Shown piece by piece: positions 1-10,038 of a DNA stretch of 32,845 nucleotides (positions within the stretch are counted from its first letter, which is position 1; the number at the start of each line of letters is the position of its first letter). The stretch spans positions 1 through 32,845 of the forward strand of contig JAKCEB010000009.1 in the NCBI GenBank assembly GCA_021838305.1, read 5' to 3'. The stretch is from Actinomycetes bacterium. GTDB taxonomy: Bacteria; Actinomycetota; Acidimicrobiia; Acidimicrobiales; Palsa-688. The translations under genes were made by a program, and so were the position numbers. The notes beneath the pieces were generated by a model, which was not told the origin of the DNA, ran no database searches, and saw only the letters and a program-made list of their open reading frames with translations.

Positions 1-1
1 C

Positions 2-178
2 TCAGGGCCGCTCGCCCCTAAAGAAATGGGCGTCATCCTCGCTGTAGCAGTCGCCCTCGACGCCCTCGTCGTTCGACTCGTGTTACTCCCAGTCCTGCTC
101 CGCCTGGGGCGCCACCACATGTGGTATCGCCCCGCCTGGCTCGACCGGGTTCTGCCCCACGTCCGTTTCGCCCATTGA
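2..178 (+). CDS. C-terminal fragment of an MMPL/RND-family membrane transporter (5' truncated by window)
   Basis: Frame 2 translates to SGPLAPKEMGVILAVAVALDALVVRLVLLPVLLRLGRHHMWYRPAWLDRVLPHVRFAH*; the KEMG...A.ALDALVVRLVLLP..L.LLG..  WW.P.WL tail is typical of MMPL proteins. Not in the ORF track because it is open at the 5' edge. Confidence 0.8.
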   Translation, partial: SGPLAPKEMGVILAVAVALDALVVRLVLLPVLLRLGRHHMWYRPAWLDRVLPHVRFAH

Positions 179-280
179 TAACGCCCGGATCAGCCGACTA
201 CCAGCACCACCGCTGAGGCAAAGCGGTGCGGAGCGGAGCCAGTCCGGGTAGAGCCTGAGACACCAACCAAGGAGAACCCA

Positions 281-700
281 ATGAACTACACAAAGACGAT
301 CAAGCTGGACATCGGTTATGACGAGGCAGTCCCTATAGTGAAAGCAGCCCTGAAAGCGAGAGGGTTCGGCACCCTGAGCGAGATCGACGTGCGAGCTACC
401 TTGGACGAAAAGATCGGCTACCAGATGGAGCCATACCTCATAATCGGCGCCTGCAATCCGGCCCTGGCGAGCCGGGCGATCGAAGCCGAGCGGGAGATAG
501 GGGCCCTGCTGCCTTGCAACGTCGTCGTGCGCGGCGCCGGACCCGGTGTCATCGTCGACGCCATGGACCCCGCCATCATGGCCAGCGTCACAGCCAACCC
601 GAAGCTGAAGCCGATCGCCGACGAGGCAAGCCGCCTCATCGACGAGGCACTGTCAGAACTCGCCCAGGAGACTCCGCGCGAGCCGCGGGCTAGGCAGTGA
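281..700 (+). CDS. DUF302 domain-containing protein
   Basis: ORF 139 aa; YEPYLIIGACNPALASRAIEAEREIGALLPCNVVVR-type core matches the DUF302 pattern; purine-rich RBS (aaggagaaccca) before ATG. Confidence 0.85.
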   Translation: MNYTKTIKLDIGYDEAVPIVKAALKARGFGTLSEIDVRATLDEKIGYQMEPYLIIGACNPALASRAIEAEREIGALLPCNVVVRGAGPGVIVDAMDPAIMASVTANPKLKPIADEASRLIDEALSELAQETPREPRARQ

Positions 701-782
701 GGGGGACCGTCGGATCGAACGACGCCCAGCTGCGCGGTCTACATCCGCCACGCTGTTCGAGGCGGTCCGAAGGCTCTCTTCG

Positions 783-1475
783 TTAGAAGCTATAGCGGTG
801 CCGGCGTTGTTCGGCTAGGCGCGCGGCATATGCGGCGGCCTCCGAGCGCCTGGACATCCCCAGCTTGGCTAGCAGGTGGGACACGTAGTTCTTGATCGTC
901 TTCTCAGCTAGGAACATCACTTCGGCGATCTGACGATTTGTGAGTCCCTCGGAGATGAGATCGAGTATTCGCCGCTCCTGCGCGCTGAGGTCCCGAAGCT
1001 CGTCGGGCTCGTCGGGCGGGTTCCGGAGCCGATCAAGGACCCGGGCCGTAACTACGCTATCCAGGAGACTCTCACCGGCGGCAACTCGCCGGATGGCGGT
1101 GACCAGGTCGCCGCCGCGAATCTGCTTCAGCACGAAGCCCGAGGCGCCGGCCATGATCGATGCGAACAGGGCGTCATCGTCGGAAAAGCTTGTAAGCATG
1201 ATGCACTTGACCTGAGGATTGTCCGAGCGGATGTCCCGGCAGACCTCTATCCCCGTGGCGCCCTCCCCGAGGCGCACGTCCAGCACGGCCACGTCAGGTT
1301 TGCTTCGAGGAATCTTCTCCAGTGCCTCCTTAGCAGTCGAGGCCTCGCCAACCACGACCATGGACTTGTCGGTCCACAGCAAGTCGCGAATGCCACGCCT
1401 CACCAACTCATGATCGTCGAGGAGAAAGACTCGCGTCTGAGCAGGGGTGTCTCTCCGCTGGACAGTGTCGGTCAT
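783..1475 (-). CDS. NarL/FixJ (DevR-like) LuxR-type response regulator
   Basis: 230 aa; receiver domain (VFLLDDHELVRRGIRDLL, VAVLDVRL, LTSF, K) plus C-terminal HTH (LSAQERRILDLISEGLTNRQIAEVMFLAEKTIKNYVSHLLAKLGMSRRSEAAAYA). Confidence 0.93.
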   Translation of the reverse strand: MTDTVQRRDTPAQTRVFLLDDHELVRRGIRDLLWTDKSMVVVGEASTAKEALEKIPRSKPDVAVLDVRLGEGATGIEVCRDIRSDNPQVKCIMLTSFSDDDALFASIMAGASGFVLKQIRGGDLVTAIRRVAAGESLLDSVVTARVLDRLRNPPDEPDELRDLSAQERRILDLISEGLTNRQIAEVMFLAEKTIKNYVSHLLAKLGMSRRSEAAAYAARLAEQRRHRYSF

Positions 1476-1544
1476 CGCTTACTAGCTTCGCATGCGGGCG
1501 GCCCAGGCAGAATAGTCTTTTGCCATTATGGTGGCGTGACCGAC

Positions 1545-2720
1545 ATGGTGAACACTACCGAGGGGGTCGTCGTGGGTCCGCTGGAAGGACTCCACGATCC
1601 CGACCGCCTACGGGACCTCCTCGAAGCGGTCCTCGGAATAAGTTCAGATCTGTCGCTCCCACACGTGCTCCGGCGCATCGTGGAAGCTGCAGTCCGGGTC
1701 ATCGGCGCCCGCTACGGGGCGCTCGGGGTTCTCTCCGACCAGCACAACGGTCTGGCCGAGTTCGTCCACGTAGGTTTGTCCGACGCCGAGGTCGAACTCA
1801 TCGGTCCGCCACCGGAAGGGCGCGGCGTTCTCGGCCTTTTGATCGTCGAGCCTCAACCGCTCCGACTGGCTGATCTCGGCCAGCATCCCGATTTCTTCGG
1901 GTTTCCCGCCAACCACCCGCCTATGAAGTCCTTCCTCGGCGTGCCCATTCGGATACGCCAGCAGGTGTTCGGCAACCTCTACCTGACAGACAAGCGAATG
2001 GGGGGCGAGTTCTCTGCAGAGGACGAGCAACTCGCCGTTGCCCTTGCGAGTGCTGCCGGGATCGCCGTAGACAACGCCCGTCTGCACGCGCGGGTTCGTG
2101 ATTTGACCCTCATCGAGGACCGGGAGCGTATCGCCGCCGACCTTCACGACACCGTGATACAGCGACTCTTCGCCACTGGTCTTGCTCTCCAGGGAACTAT
2201 CCCTGCCATCGAATCGCCTGAGGCGGCCGGACGGGTGGAGACGGCGGTCGAGGATCTCGATGAAACCATCCGACAGATCCGCTCCGCAATCTTCGCCCTC
2301 CAGAGGCCGCGTGTTGGTGGACGGACACCGAGAGCTGAGATCGTGGCCCTTTCGAGAGAGGCAGCCGCTAGCCTGGGATTCGAGCCCCATCTCCACCTTG
2401 ACGGTCCCATAGATTCGGTGCTGAGCGACGACGTCGTTGTTCATCTGCTCAGCACGTTTAGGGAAGCTTTGTCCAACGTGGTCCGCCACGCCGACGCCGG
2501 CCGTGTCGACGTCACGGTGGAGGTGACGGGTGGACAGGTTCGGATGGAGGTGAAAGACAACGGGGTCGGGCTGCCGCCGACCCTCCGTCCAGGCGGACGT
2601 GGGCTCATCAATATGGGTCACCGAGCCGAAACTCTCGGCGGATCCATGTCTGTCTCCCCAGCGGCCGACGGTCGGGGAACCGTGCTGAACTGGTGGGCGC
2701 CCCTGAAAGCAACCGCGTGA
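1545..2720 (+). CDS. GAF-domain sensor histidine kinase (DevS/NarX-like, HisKA_3 + HATPase_c)
   Basis: GAF region followed by ERIAADLHDTVIQRLFATGLALQ (H-box) and VKDNGVGLPP...GGRGLINMGHRAETLGG (N/G boxes). The track ORF begins at 1410; the likely start is ATG 1545 (MVNTTEGVVV), which avoids overlap with the divergent regulator. Confidence 0.92.
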   Translation: MVNTTEGVVVGPLEGLHDPDRLRDLLEAVLGISSDLSLPHVLRRIVEAAVRVIGARYGALGVLSDQHNGLAEFVHVGLSDAEVELIGPPPEGRGVLGLLIVEPQPLRLADLGQHPDFFGFPANHPPMKSFLGVPIRIRQQVFGNLYLTDKRMGGEFSAEDEQLAVALASAAGIAVDNARLHARVRDLTLIEDRERIAADLHDTVIQRLFATGLALQGTIPAIESPEAAGRVETAVEDLDETIRQIRSAIFALQRPRVGGRTPRAEIVALSREAAASLGFEPHLHLDGPIDSVLSDDVVVHLLSTFREALSNVVRHADAGRVDVTVEVTGGQVRMEVKDNGVGLPPTLRPGGRGLINMGHRAETLGGSMSVSPAADGRGTVLNWWAPLKATA

Positions 2721-2905
2721 CGTTGGTTTCCTCGGGCGATTTGCCTCCAGCCTCAAAAGCACGTCCTCAAAGGTGGACCATTTCCAGCCCGTTCGTGAAG
2801 TCGACTGTGTCAAACGCTGGCTAAGTGGAAAGGATCAGGCCGTCAGGAAATTCCTGGTCGGTTCGATCCCGAGACCCCGATTTAGCCGAATCCGACTGAA
2901 AGGCT

Positions 2906-3382
2906 TTGATGAAGCACCTTAGGTTTCGACGCTTGCGGCGAGGTCGAGGTTCCGGGTGGCGCCCGCAGCGGTGGCAACTGTGGTTGCTTGCAGTGAGCTC
3001 CACCGTTGACTTCCTCGCTTGGCTTTACCCGGGTTCGGCGGCCGGCGTTGGTGCAAATGCGGGGCAGATGACGCCGCCCGGCTCCCTCGCGATAGCAACC
3101 TCGGCGACGCCGGCTGGTGCGATTGTCCAGCGCGGGTCACTCGGCCTGATCGCCACGCTGGTGCTAATGATCGCACCGATCGTCGTGTTGTTCGGACTCT
3201 CCTTTTTCCTGTCCACGCGTCGTCACGTCGTCGACGTTACGCAGCTGTCCGCCTGCCCTGACGGCGAAGGATCCCTTTCCGATACAGCGCGTGTAGCGGT
3301 GGCGTCCGAACATGAGGGACCCTTAGCCGGCGAGCGGCTCGAAGGCTTCTTCAAGCCGGGCAACGGTGTCTTCGTCGAGTGA
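2906..3382 (+). CDS. Hypothetical protein with at least one predicted transmembrane segment (doubtful ORF)
   Basis: Hydrophobic stretch [24 protein letters not shown]; no recognised family; 3' end overlaps the aldo/keto reductase gene. Confidence 0.3.
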   Translation: MMKHLRFRRLRRGRGSGWRPQRWQLWLLAVSSTVDFLAWLYPGSAAGVGANAGQMTPPGSLAIATSATPAGAIVQRGSLGLIATLVLMIAPIVVLFGLSFFLSTRRHVVDVTQLSACPDGEGSLSDTARVAVASEHEGPLAGERLEGFFKPGNGVFVE

Positions 3383-4300
3383 CTCCAGCACTTCGATAGA
3401 CGCCATGTTGTCCCGGACCTGCTCGACGCGGCTGGCTCCGGTGATCACCGTCGAGACGTTCGGGTTGTGCGCGCACCACGCGATTGCGACCTGCGCAGGC
3501 GTCGCCCCAAGCTTCGCCGCCACTTCGCACAACTCGTCCACGGCGTGGTGGGCCTGCGGATCCGTCAACCTCTTTCGTAGCCATTCGTAGCCCGGCAGGG
3601 CTCCACGTGAGTCGTCGGGGATGCCGTCGCGGTACTTGCCGGTGAGCAACCCCGAGGCGAGAGGGCTCCACGTGGTGAGCCCGAGCCCGATTTCGGGGTA
3701 GAGGCGGGCGTATTCACGTTCGACCTTGGCCCTGGTGACCAGGTTGTACTGGGGCTGTTCCATCACGGGCTTGTGAAGATGGTGGCGTTCCGCGATCTCC
3801 CAGGCGGCTCTGATCTCGTCCGCCGGCCACTCCGAGGTGCCCCAGTAAAGGGCCTGGCCGCGCTCAACCATGTCGTGCATAGCCCAGACGGTCTCTTCGA
3901 GAGGGGTGCCGGGATCGTTGCGGTGGCAGAACACCAGATCGACGAAATCGAGGCCGAAGCGCTCCAAGCTTCCTTCGATGGCCTGGCGGAGGTACTTCCG
4001 GTTGAGGGTGTTGCGCATGTTGGGTCCGGAATGAAGCCCCCAGAAGAGCTTCGTCGACACCACGTAGTCGTGGCGCTGCCATCCGAGCTCGCGTATCGCC
4101 TCGCCCATGATCCGCTCCGACTCGCCTCCCGAGTAAGCCTCGGCGTTGTCGAAGAAGTTCACTCCGGCGTCGCGGGCAGCCTGGAGGCAGTCGGCTGCGC
4201 CACGGCCGGCGAGCTGCGGGCCGAACGTAACCCACGAGCCGAACGACAGCACGCTCACTTTCAGACCGGAGCGACCAAGATTTCGGTAGGGCATCTTCAT
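3323..4300 (-). CDS. Aldo/keto reductase (Kv-beta-like subfamily)
   Basis: 325 aa; [62 protein letters not shown] motifs. Confidence 0.92.
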   Translation of the reverse strand: MKMPYRNLGRSGLKVSVLSFGSWVTFGPQLAGRGAADCLQAARDAGVNFFDNAEAYSGGESERIMGEAIRELGWQRHDYVVSTKLFWGLHSGPNMRNTLNRKYLRQAIEGSLERFGLDFVDLVFCHRNDPGTPLEETVWAMHDMVERGQALYWGTSEWPADEIRAAWEIAERHHLHKPVMEQPQYNLVTRAKVEREYARLYPEIGLGLTTWSPLASGLLTGKYRDGIPDDSRGALPGYEWLRKRLTDPQAHHAVDELCEVAAKLGATPAQVAIAWCAHNPNVSTVITGASRVEQVRDNMASIEVLESLDEDTVARLEEAFEPLAG

Positions 4301-4344
4301 GGTTTCAAGGTACCGGGCGCCCGAGTTGATCCGTCCCGGGCCGC

Positions 4345-5481
4345 CTAATTCGCTGCGCGGGGGTCAGCGAAGAGCTCGCTGCGGCGGATCTTGCCGATGG
4401 CGGTGCGAGGAATCGAGGTCGTCACCACCATCTGCTTCGGGGCGGCCCAGCGAGCGAGGCGCTCACCGACCAGGTCGCGCAGCTCGCCAAGCTGCGGTGG
4501 GCGTTGCTCATCGACGGGCACCACCCAGGCGACCACCCGCTCTCCCCATTCGGGATCGGGTAACCCTCTGACGGCAACGTCAGCCACTGCAGGGTGCGCG
4601 CGGAGGATGTCTTCGATCGGCGCCGGCCATATTTTTTCCCCTCCGGAGACGATCACGTCGCCGATGCGCCCGTCGACTTCGAGCCGTCCGTCCGCTGCGA
4701 TCCGCCCGGCGTCTCCCGTCGCGAACCACCCGTCGTGGTCGAAAGGGAAAGTTCCGTCGCGATAGCAGCGCAACAGCATCGGGCCTCTCAGGCGTATCTC
4801 GCTGCTGCGCGCGTCGACGTCCACCTCGACGCCGTCGAGAGGGACCCCGCCGTAGACCAGCCCGCTGGCGGTCTCGGTCATGCCGTACGTTCCTACGACG
4901 TTGTCGGGAAGGTCGCTCGGGTAGGCGGAGCCGCCGAGCACGACGGTATGGAACAGGCTCGCCGGGGTCCTGGCCAAGGCAGTACCGACGAGGGAAACGA
5001 AGCAGTCAGGCCCGCTCAGGGCGCGTGCCGCGTCGGCGTCGAAGCCGGCCAGGACGTCGAACGGCGTACCGGTGACCATTGCGCGAGTCACGACCGCGAG
5101 ACCGCCGATGTGGTTGAGCGGGAGGCACGCGAGCCAACGGTGACATCCGGGATCCACGCCGAGACGCTTCGACGTGGCATGGGCGGAGGCTTCGATCGCG
5201 GAATGAGTCAGGACCACGCCCTTCGGCTGGCCTGTCGTCCCGCTCGTGGACATGATCAGCGCATCCCCAGGCTCGGTCGGCTCGCCACCGCCAAGTTGGG
5301 AGCGTTGCGCTTGCGGGCCGATAACCGCCGACGCGCCGAGAACCTCAAGCGTCTCGGCTTGAGCCGGCTTCGCCATTCGCTGGTCGAGGGGCAGCGCGGT
5401 GTCGCCCGCATCCCATACCGTCCGCAGCGCGGCGACGAATTCGGGTCCGCCTGGGAGGTCGATTGCCACGAGTGCCGCCAT
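4345..5481 (-). CDS. menE: o-succinylbenzoate-CoA ligase (MenE)
   Basis: AMP-binding enzyme: [57 protein letters not shown]; short actinobacterial MenE-like length and men gene neighbours. Confidence 0.9.
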   Translation of the reverse strand: MAALVAIDLPGGPEFVAALRTVWDAGDTALPLDQRMAKPAQAETLEVLGASAVIGPQAQRSQLGGGEPTEPGDALIMSTSGTTGQPKGVVLTHSAIEASAHATSKRLGVDPGCHRWLACLPLNHIGGLAVVTRAMVTGTPFDVLAGFDADAARALSGPDCFVSLVGTALARTPASLFHTVVLGGSAYPSDLPDNVVGTYGMTETASGLVYGGVPLDGVEVDVDARSSEIRLRGPMLLRCYRDGTFPFDHDGWFATGDAGRIAADGRLEVDGRIGDVIVSGGEKIWPAPIEDILRAHPAVADVAVRGLPDPEWGERVVAWVVPVDEQRPPQLGELRDLVGERLARWAAPKQMVVTTSIPRTAIGKIRRSELFADPRAAN

Positions 5482-5501
5482 CAGCGGTAGTTTGCCACCC
5501 C

Positions 5502-6371
5502 GTGAAGGCTTCGCAACATCCGTGGGTGCTCGGCGCCAGGCCTCGCACGCTTCCGGCGTCGGCGGTGCCGGTCATCATTGGTACAGCCGTGGCCAGGGCA
5601 GGCGGCCAGGTGATCTGGTGGCGCGCGTTGTGCGCTTTGGTCGTCGCAGTCGCCTTGCAGGTGGGCACGAACTACGCGAACGACTACAGCGACGGAGTGC
5701 GCGGAACCGACGTTGCCCGGGTGGGGCCACTTCGACTCGTCGCCTCAGGATTGCGCAGCCCTTCCCAGGTGAAGCGGGCGGCGATGATCAGCTTCGGTGT
5801 CGCCGGGGTCGCCGGTCTCGTCATAGCGGCGTACGCCGGCTGGTGGCTTATCGCTGTCGGCGCGGCATGCGTCGCGGCGGGATGGTTCTACACCGGCGGC
5901 CCGAGGCCGTACGGGTATGCCGGATTCGGTGAGCTGTTCGTCTTCGTGTTCTTCGGGTTGGTGGCGACCGCAGGCACCGCCTACATCCAACTCGGCCGGC
6001 TCACGGCTGTGGCCGGGTTGGCTGGAGCCGCGTCGGGGCTTTTCGCCGTCGCACTGTTGGTGGTCAACAACCTCCGAGACGTCGAAGGCGATGCCGTGTC
6101 GGGCAAGCTGACGCTGGCCGTTCGCGTCGGGGCGTCTGCGACGAGGCGTGTCTATGTTTGTTGCATGGCGCTACCTTTTGCCTTCGCAGCCGGTGTAGCG
6201 GTGTGGAAAGTGGGCGCCCTACTCGCTGTTGCGGCGGTGCCCCTTGCAGCGATACCCGCACGGAAGGTGCTGGCCGGGACATCCGGTCGGGCTTTGATCG
6301 AAGTCCTGGGCGAGACGGGACGCGCGCAACTGGCGTTTGGTCTGGCGCTGGCCGTCGGCCTTTGGTTGTGA
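5502..6371 (+). CDS. menA: 1,4-dihydroxy-2-naphthoate polyprenyltransferase (MenA)
   Basis: UbiA-type: GARPRTLPASAVPVIIGTAVA, NYANDYSDGVRGTD, VVNNLRDVEGDAVSGKLTLAVRVG. GTG start at 5502 preferred over the TTG at 5463 used by the track. Confidence 0.92.
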   Translation: MKASQHPWVLGARPRTLPASAVPVIIGTAVARAGGQVIWWRALCALVVAVALQVGTNYANDYSDGVRGTDVARVGPLRLVASGLRSPSQVKRAAMISFGVAGVAGLVIAAYAGWWLIAVGAACVAAGWFYTGGPRPYGYAGFGELFVFVFFGLVATAGTAYIQLGRLTAVAGLAGAASGLFAVALLVVNNLRDVEGDAVSGKLTLAVRVGASATRRVYVCCMALPFAFAAGVAVWKVGALLAVAAVPLAAIPARKVLAGTSGRALIEVLGETGRAQLAFGLALAVGLWL

Positions 6372-6427
6372 TTCGGAATGCTCAATCGTAGGGTGCCGGC
6401 TCAGTGCGGCCTATCGCCGTTTCGTGC

Positions 6428-7219
6428 TCAGTGTTCGCCGTGCGAACGTGCGATCCAGTTCGTCACCCCGCTAGCGAACTCGTTGGGCCGCTCCAGATGG
6501 CAGGCGTGGCCCGAACCGGGAATGATCAAGAGGTCGGCGTTTGCACCTATGGCGTTGACGAGGCGTCGTGCGAGAGTGCAGTATTTGGAGTCGAGCTCCC
6601 CGGCTACTACCAGAACCGGCATTTCCAGGTCGTGTAAGGATTCCCAGAGCGGATCGAATGTTCCGCTCCCGGCTAGGCGCAGACTGGAGGCCAGACCGAT
6701 GGCGGAACCTCCGAGTCGCGACTCGAGGGCCGCGGCGGCCGGGGGGAGCGTGGAGAAGATCGGCTGCGCGAGCCACCAGGCGACGAACCCTTCGATTCCC
6801 TCCCGCTCTACTCGTTCTGCGAGGGCGTCGTCGGACGCCCTCCTGGTGGCCCGCTCGGATGGATCGTCAATGCCCGCGGTGGTGCTCACGAGTACGAGGC
6901 CTGTCACGGCTCGGGGATTGGCGAGCGCCACATGAAGCGCGAACCGTCCGCCCATCGAGTAGCCAACCCAGACCGCCGGGCCACCCGATCCGGCTGCAAG
7001 GACCGTTTTCGTCATCAGCTCGGCGCCGTCTCGGAGGCCGGCTTCGACGGCGGCGGACCGCCCATGGCCAGGGGCGTCGAGCGCGACTGTCTCGAACGTG
7101 TCGCCGAGATCCTCCCTAAAGGCGGCCCACGCCAGGGTGGATTGGGTGAACCCGTGTACGAGCGCGAGACGCATGCCCGCCCCCGGATTTCGCACGTCGA
7201 CGTGAAGGTCGGCTTCCAC
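6428..7219 (-). CDS. menH: 2-succinyl-6-hydroxy-2,4-cyclohexadiene-1-carboxylate synthase (MenH)
   Basis: alpha/beta hydrolase: LVHGFTQSTLAW, APGHGRS, VGYSMGGRFALHVAL, WWLAQPIFSTLP, GSGHACHLERPNEF; adjacent to menD. Confidence 0.88.
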   Translation of the reverse strand: MEADLHVDVRNPGAGMRLALVHGFTQSTLAWAAFREDLGDTFETVALDAPGHGRSAAVEAGLRDGAELMTKTVLAAGSGGPAVWVGYSMGGRFALHVALANPRAVTGLVLVSTTAGIDDPSERATRRASDDALAERVEREGIEGFVAWWLAQPIFSTLPPAAAALESRLGGSAIGLASSLRLAGSGTFDPLWESLHDLEMPVLVVAGELDSKYCTLARRLVNAIGANADLLIIPGSGHACHLERPNEFASGVTNWIARSHGEH

Positions 7220-7248
7220 GCAACGATGATGTCAGGAGACGAGCGCTG

Positions 7249-9159
7249 ATGCCGGACAGCCCGGAGGGCGCTTTCGTGGATTCGGGCGTGACGCAGGCGG
7301 GCGTGACGCAGGCGGGCGCGAGGGGGCCGGCTGTGACGCAGGCGGACGTGCAGGCGGCTTTCTGCGCCGTCCTGTGCGACGAGTGGGCCAGAGCGGGTAT
7401 CACCGACGCGATCGCGTCGCCCGGGTCGCGCTCGACGCCGATGGTGGTGGCGCTTGACGCCGAGGAGCGCATCCGGGTCACCGTCGTTCTCGACGAGCGC
7501 TCTTCCGGTTTCGTCGCGCTCGGGGCGAGCCTGGCCGGCGGTCGGCCGGTGATCGCGGTCACCACGAGCGGTACGGCGGCGGTCGAGATGCACCCTGCGG
7601 TCGTGGAAGCCTCCCAGGCGGGGGTGGCGCTCATAGTGGTGACCACCGATCGTCCCCCTGAATTGCACGATGTCGGTGCCCCGCAGACAGTCGACCAGCA
7701 CGGACTGTACGGCGCATCGACGCGTTGGGCGTTCGACCCGGGGGTTGCCGATCTGGCATCGGCGGCGACGTGGCGGTCGGTTGCTTCACGTTGTGTCGTC
7801 GAGGCTGTCAAAGGTCCGGGCCCGGTTCATCTCAACCTTCCTTTCCGTGAGCCACTGCTCGGGTCGGCCTCTGCTGTCGGACTTCCACCGGGTCGCCCAG
7901 GTGTAAGACCGTGGCACGCATCCGGTGACCTCGTGGCGGCGCGAGTGCCTATCGGCGTAACTGATGAGTTGAAGGGCGCATTGTCATCGCGCCGAGTAGC
8001 TGGTGCGGGCGGCGCCGCTGGGGCGGATGGTGGTCTGGCCAGGCTCGGACTCATCGTCGCAGGCGAAGGAGCCGCATCAAACGACGCCGAGCGCGAAGCG
8101 ATCCTTGACGGCGCTGAACGTCTCGGCTGGCCCGTCCTCGCCGACCCGCGTTCTGGGCTCCGGCTGAGACACCGCCTCGTGGTTGCTGCCGCAGATCAGT
8201 TGCTGCGCTGCCCGCAGGTGAGCGCTATGGTGCCAGAAGCCGTGTTGCGGCTCGGTGCTCCCTGGGCGTCGAAGGTGCTCGGAAGCTGGCTTGCGAGCCT
8301 TGACGACGACATCCCGCAGGTCCTCGTCGACCCGCGCGGCCGCTGGTTGGACCCTGACCGCAAAGCGTGGCATATCCTTGCGGCGTCCCCATCGGCGGTC
8401 GTGACGGCGCTAGCGGATGATGCCGGTCGGGGCGCACCGCAGGCGGGGGGAGACTGGGTCGCGTATTGGAGACGCGCCGACGACGCAGCCGGGGGAGTGT
8501 TCGAGAGCCTGCTTGACGGAGGCGGCGAGCTGAACCTCTCCGAGCCGGCGATCGCCAGGGCGGCCCTCGCTTCGGTGCCCGACGGCGGCATCCTATTCGT
8601 GTCGTCGTCGATGCCGGTACGCGACGTCGAGTGGTTCGGGGCGGCCCGCAGCGGGGTGACGGTTCTTTCCAATCGCGGGGCGAACGGGATCGACGGGGTA
8701 CTCTCTAGCGCAATCGGCGTGGCGCTCGGCTGCGGGCGGCGTCCTGTCGTCGCGCTCGTCGGGGACCTCGCGTTTCTATACGACGCAGGGGCTCTGCTCT
8801 GGGCGGCTCGTCGAGATGTGAACCTCAGCGTCTTGGCGCTCGACAACGACGGGGGAGGGATCTTCTCATTCCTACCCTACGCCGGCGCGATGCCCCCGGA
8901 ACGCTTCGAGAGGTACTGGGGGACGTCGCACGGTGTCGACCTGGCGACACTGGCGGGCGCGTACGGAGTACCTGCCGAGCGGATCCCCGACCGGGTGTCG
9001 CTCGAACGCTATCTCGGCGGTGCCGGATCCAACTCCGGGGTGAGAATCGGCGTAGTCAGCTCCAACCGGTTGGCAAACGTCGCCGACCACGACCGGATCG
9101 CTGACGACATTCGTGGCGCGCTCGCTACACCCGCCGGCTCCGTCAACGGCGAACACTGA
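7249..9159 (+). CDS. menD: 2-succinyl-5-enolpyruvyl-6-hydroxy-3-cyclohexene-1-carboxylate synthase (MenD)
   Basis: ThDP enzyme: SPGSRSTPMVVALD, LDERSSGFVALG, TTSGTAAVEMHPAVVEASQAGV, NRGANGIDGVLSSAIGVALG, VGDLAFLYDAGALLWA, NDGGGIFSFLPYA. Confidence 0.96.
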   Translation: MPDSPEGAFVDSGVTQAGVTQAGARGPAVTQADVQAAFCAVLCDEWARAGITDAIASPGSRSTPMVVALDAEERIRVTVVLDERSSGFVALGASLAGGRPVIAVTTSGTAAVEMHPAVVEASQAGVALIVVTTDRPPELHDVGAPQTVDQHGLYGASTRWAFDPGVADLASAATWRSVASRCVVEAVKGPGPVHLNLPFREPLLGSASAVGLPPGRPGVRPWHASGDLVAARVPIGVTDELKGALSSRRVAGAGGAAGADGGLARLGLIVAGEGAASNDAEREAILDGAERLGWPVLADPRSGLRLRHRLVVAAADQLLRCPQVSAMVPEAVLRLGAPWASKVLGSWLASLDDDIPQVLVDPRGRWLDPDRKAWHILAASPSAVVTALADDAGRGAPQAGGDWVAYWRRADDAAGGVFESLLDGGGELNLSEPAIARAALASVPDGGILFVSSSMPVRDVEWFGAARSGVTVLSNRGANGIDGVLSSAIGVALGCGRRPVVALVGDLAFLYDAGALLWAARRDVNLSVLALDNDGGGIFSFLPYAGAMPPERFERYWGTSHGVDLATLAGAYGVPAERIPDRVSLERYLGGAGSNSGVRIGVVSSNRLANVADHDRIADDIRGALATPAGSVNGEH

Positions 9160-9925
9160 GGAATTCGAGAACGGCGGGGGCAGCGCCCGGAACCTGCAAC
9201 AAGAAGAGGTGGCCTCCGTCGAAGACGGCGAGGCTGGCGCCGGGGATTCGCTCGGCGAGCCGCTCACTGTTGGCGAGCGCAGCAATGCCGTCAAAACGTC
9301 CCGCTGCGACAAGAACCGGGCAGGCTACTTCGGCCAGCCTCGCCCAAGTGTCGTGGTGGCGCCGCGCTTCGAGCTGAGCGACAGCGCCAACGTCTGCCGG
9401 AGGGGAACTCTGCAGCCGAGCGAGGGTGGCCCTTCCGATCGGGTCAAGATTCGCCGGGTCGGCCCAGCGGGTGTCGAGAAGAGCGAGCATCCGCCGGGCC
9501 CGCTCATCAGGGGCGAGTTCTGAAAGCTCATGCAGCGGAAACGACGCCCCGCCGTCACCTCCACTCGAAGTGCACGCGAGGACCGCCCGCTCGATCCGAT
9601 CCGGGTGGCGCAATAGGAGCTCCTGCGCGACCATTCCGCCGAACGACACTCCGATCAAGGCGACCCGATCCCATCCCGCCCAGTCGATCACCGCAGCGGC
9701 GTCATCGGCGAAGTCCGCCATGGTGGACGGCCCGGCGGGCCGGTCGCTCTGGCCCAGCCCGCGCTGGTCGTAGCAAACGACATCGAAGGCGTCGACGCCC
9801 GGCATGTCGAATCCGTTCGGCCTTACCCTCAGGTCGCCCCCCGTACCACTGATGTATAGAAGCGGTGGCCCATTTCCAGCCCGTTCGGCGTAGAGACGCA
9901 AGCCGTGGTGTTCAATCCATGACAC
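9143..9925 (-). CDS. alpha/beta-fold hydrolase
   Basis: 260 aa; LYISGTGGDLR, YDQRGLGQSDRP, GVSFGGMVAQELLLRHPDRI, GGHLFLLQ; 3' end overlaps menD by 17 bp. Confidence 0.9.
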   Translation of the reverse strand: MSWIEHHGLRLYAERAGNGPPLLYISGTGGDLRVRPNGFDMPGVDAFDVVCYDQRGLGQSDRPAGPSTMADFADDAAAVIDWAGWDRVALIGVSFGGMVAQELLLRHPDRIERAVLACTSSGGDGGASFPLHELSELAPDERARRMLALLDTRWADPANLDPIGRATLARLQSSPPADVGAVAQLEARRHHDTWARLAEVACPVLVAAGRFDGIAALANSERLAERIPGASLAVFDGGHLFLLQVPGAAPAVLEFLSVRR

Positions 9926-10038
9926 AGCACGAGGTTAGCGGTGCGCCTGAAGTTCCAAACCTGATGATCCCTACCGCAAAATTAGCGTAATTCGGCTATA
10001 ACGGTCGCTCGGAGCGCCCTCTGGGCCGGCCCTGGATG

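Noticed and set aside
1644-2813. 389-aa ORF on the - strand antisense to the histidine kinase
   Set aside because: Shadow ORF of GC-rich coding DNA; no recognisable domain, and the + strand product has clear kinase motifs.
4594-5490. 298-aa + strand ORF
   Set aside because: Antisense to menE, low-complexity product without recognisable motifs.
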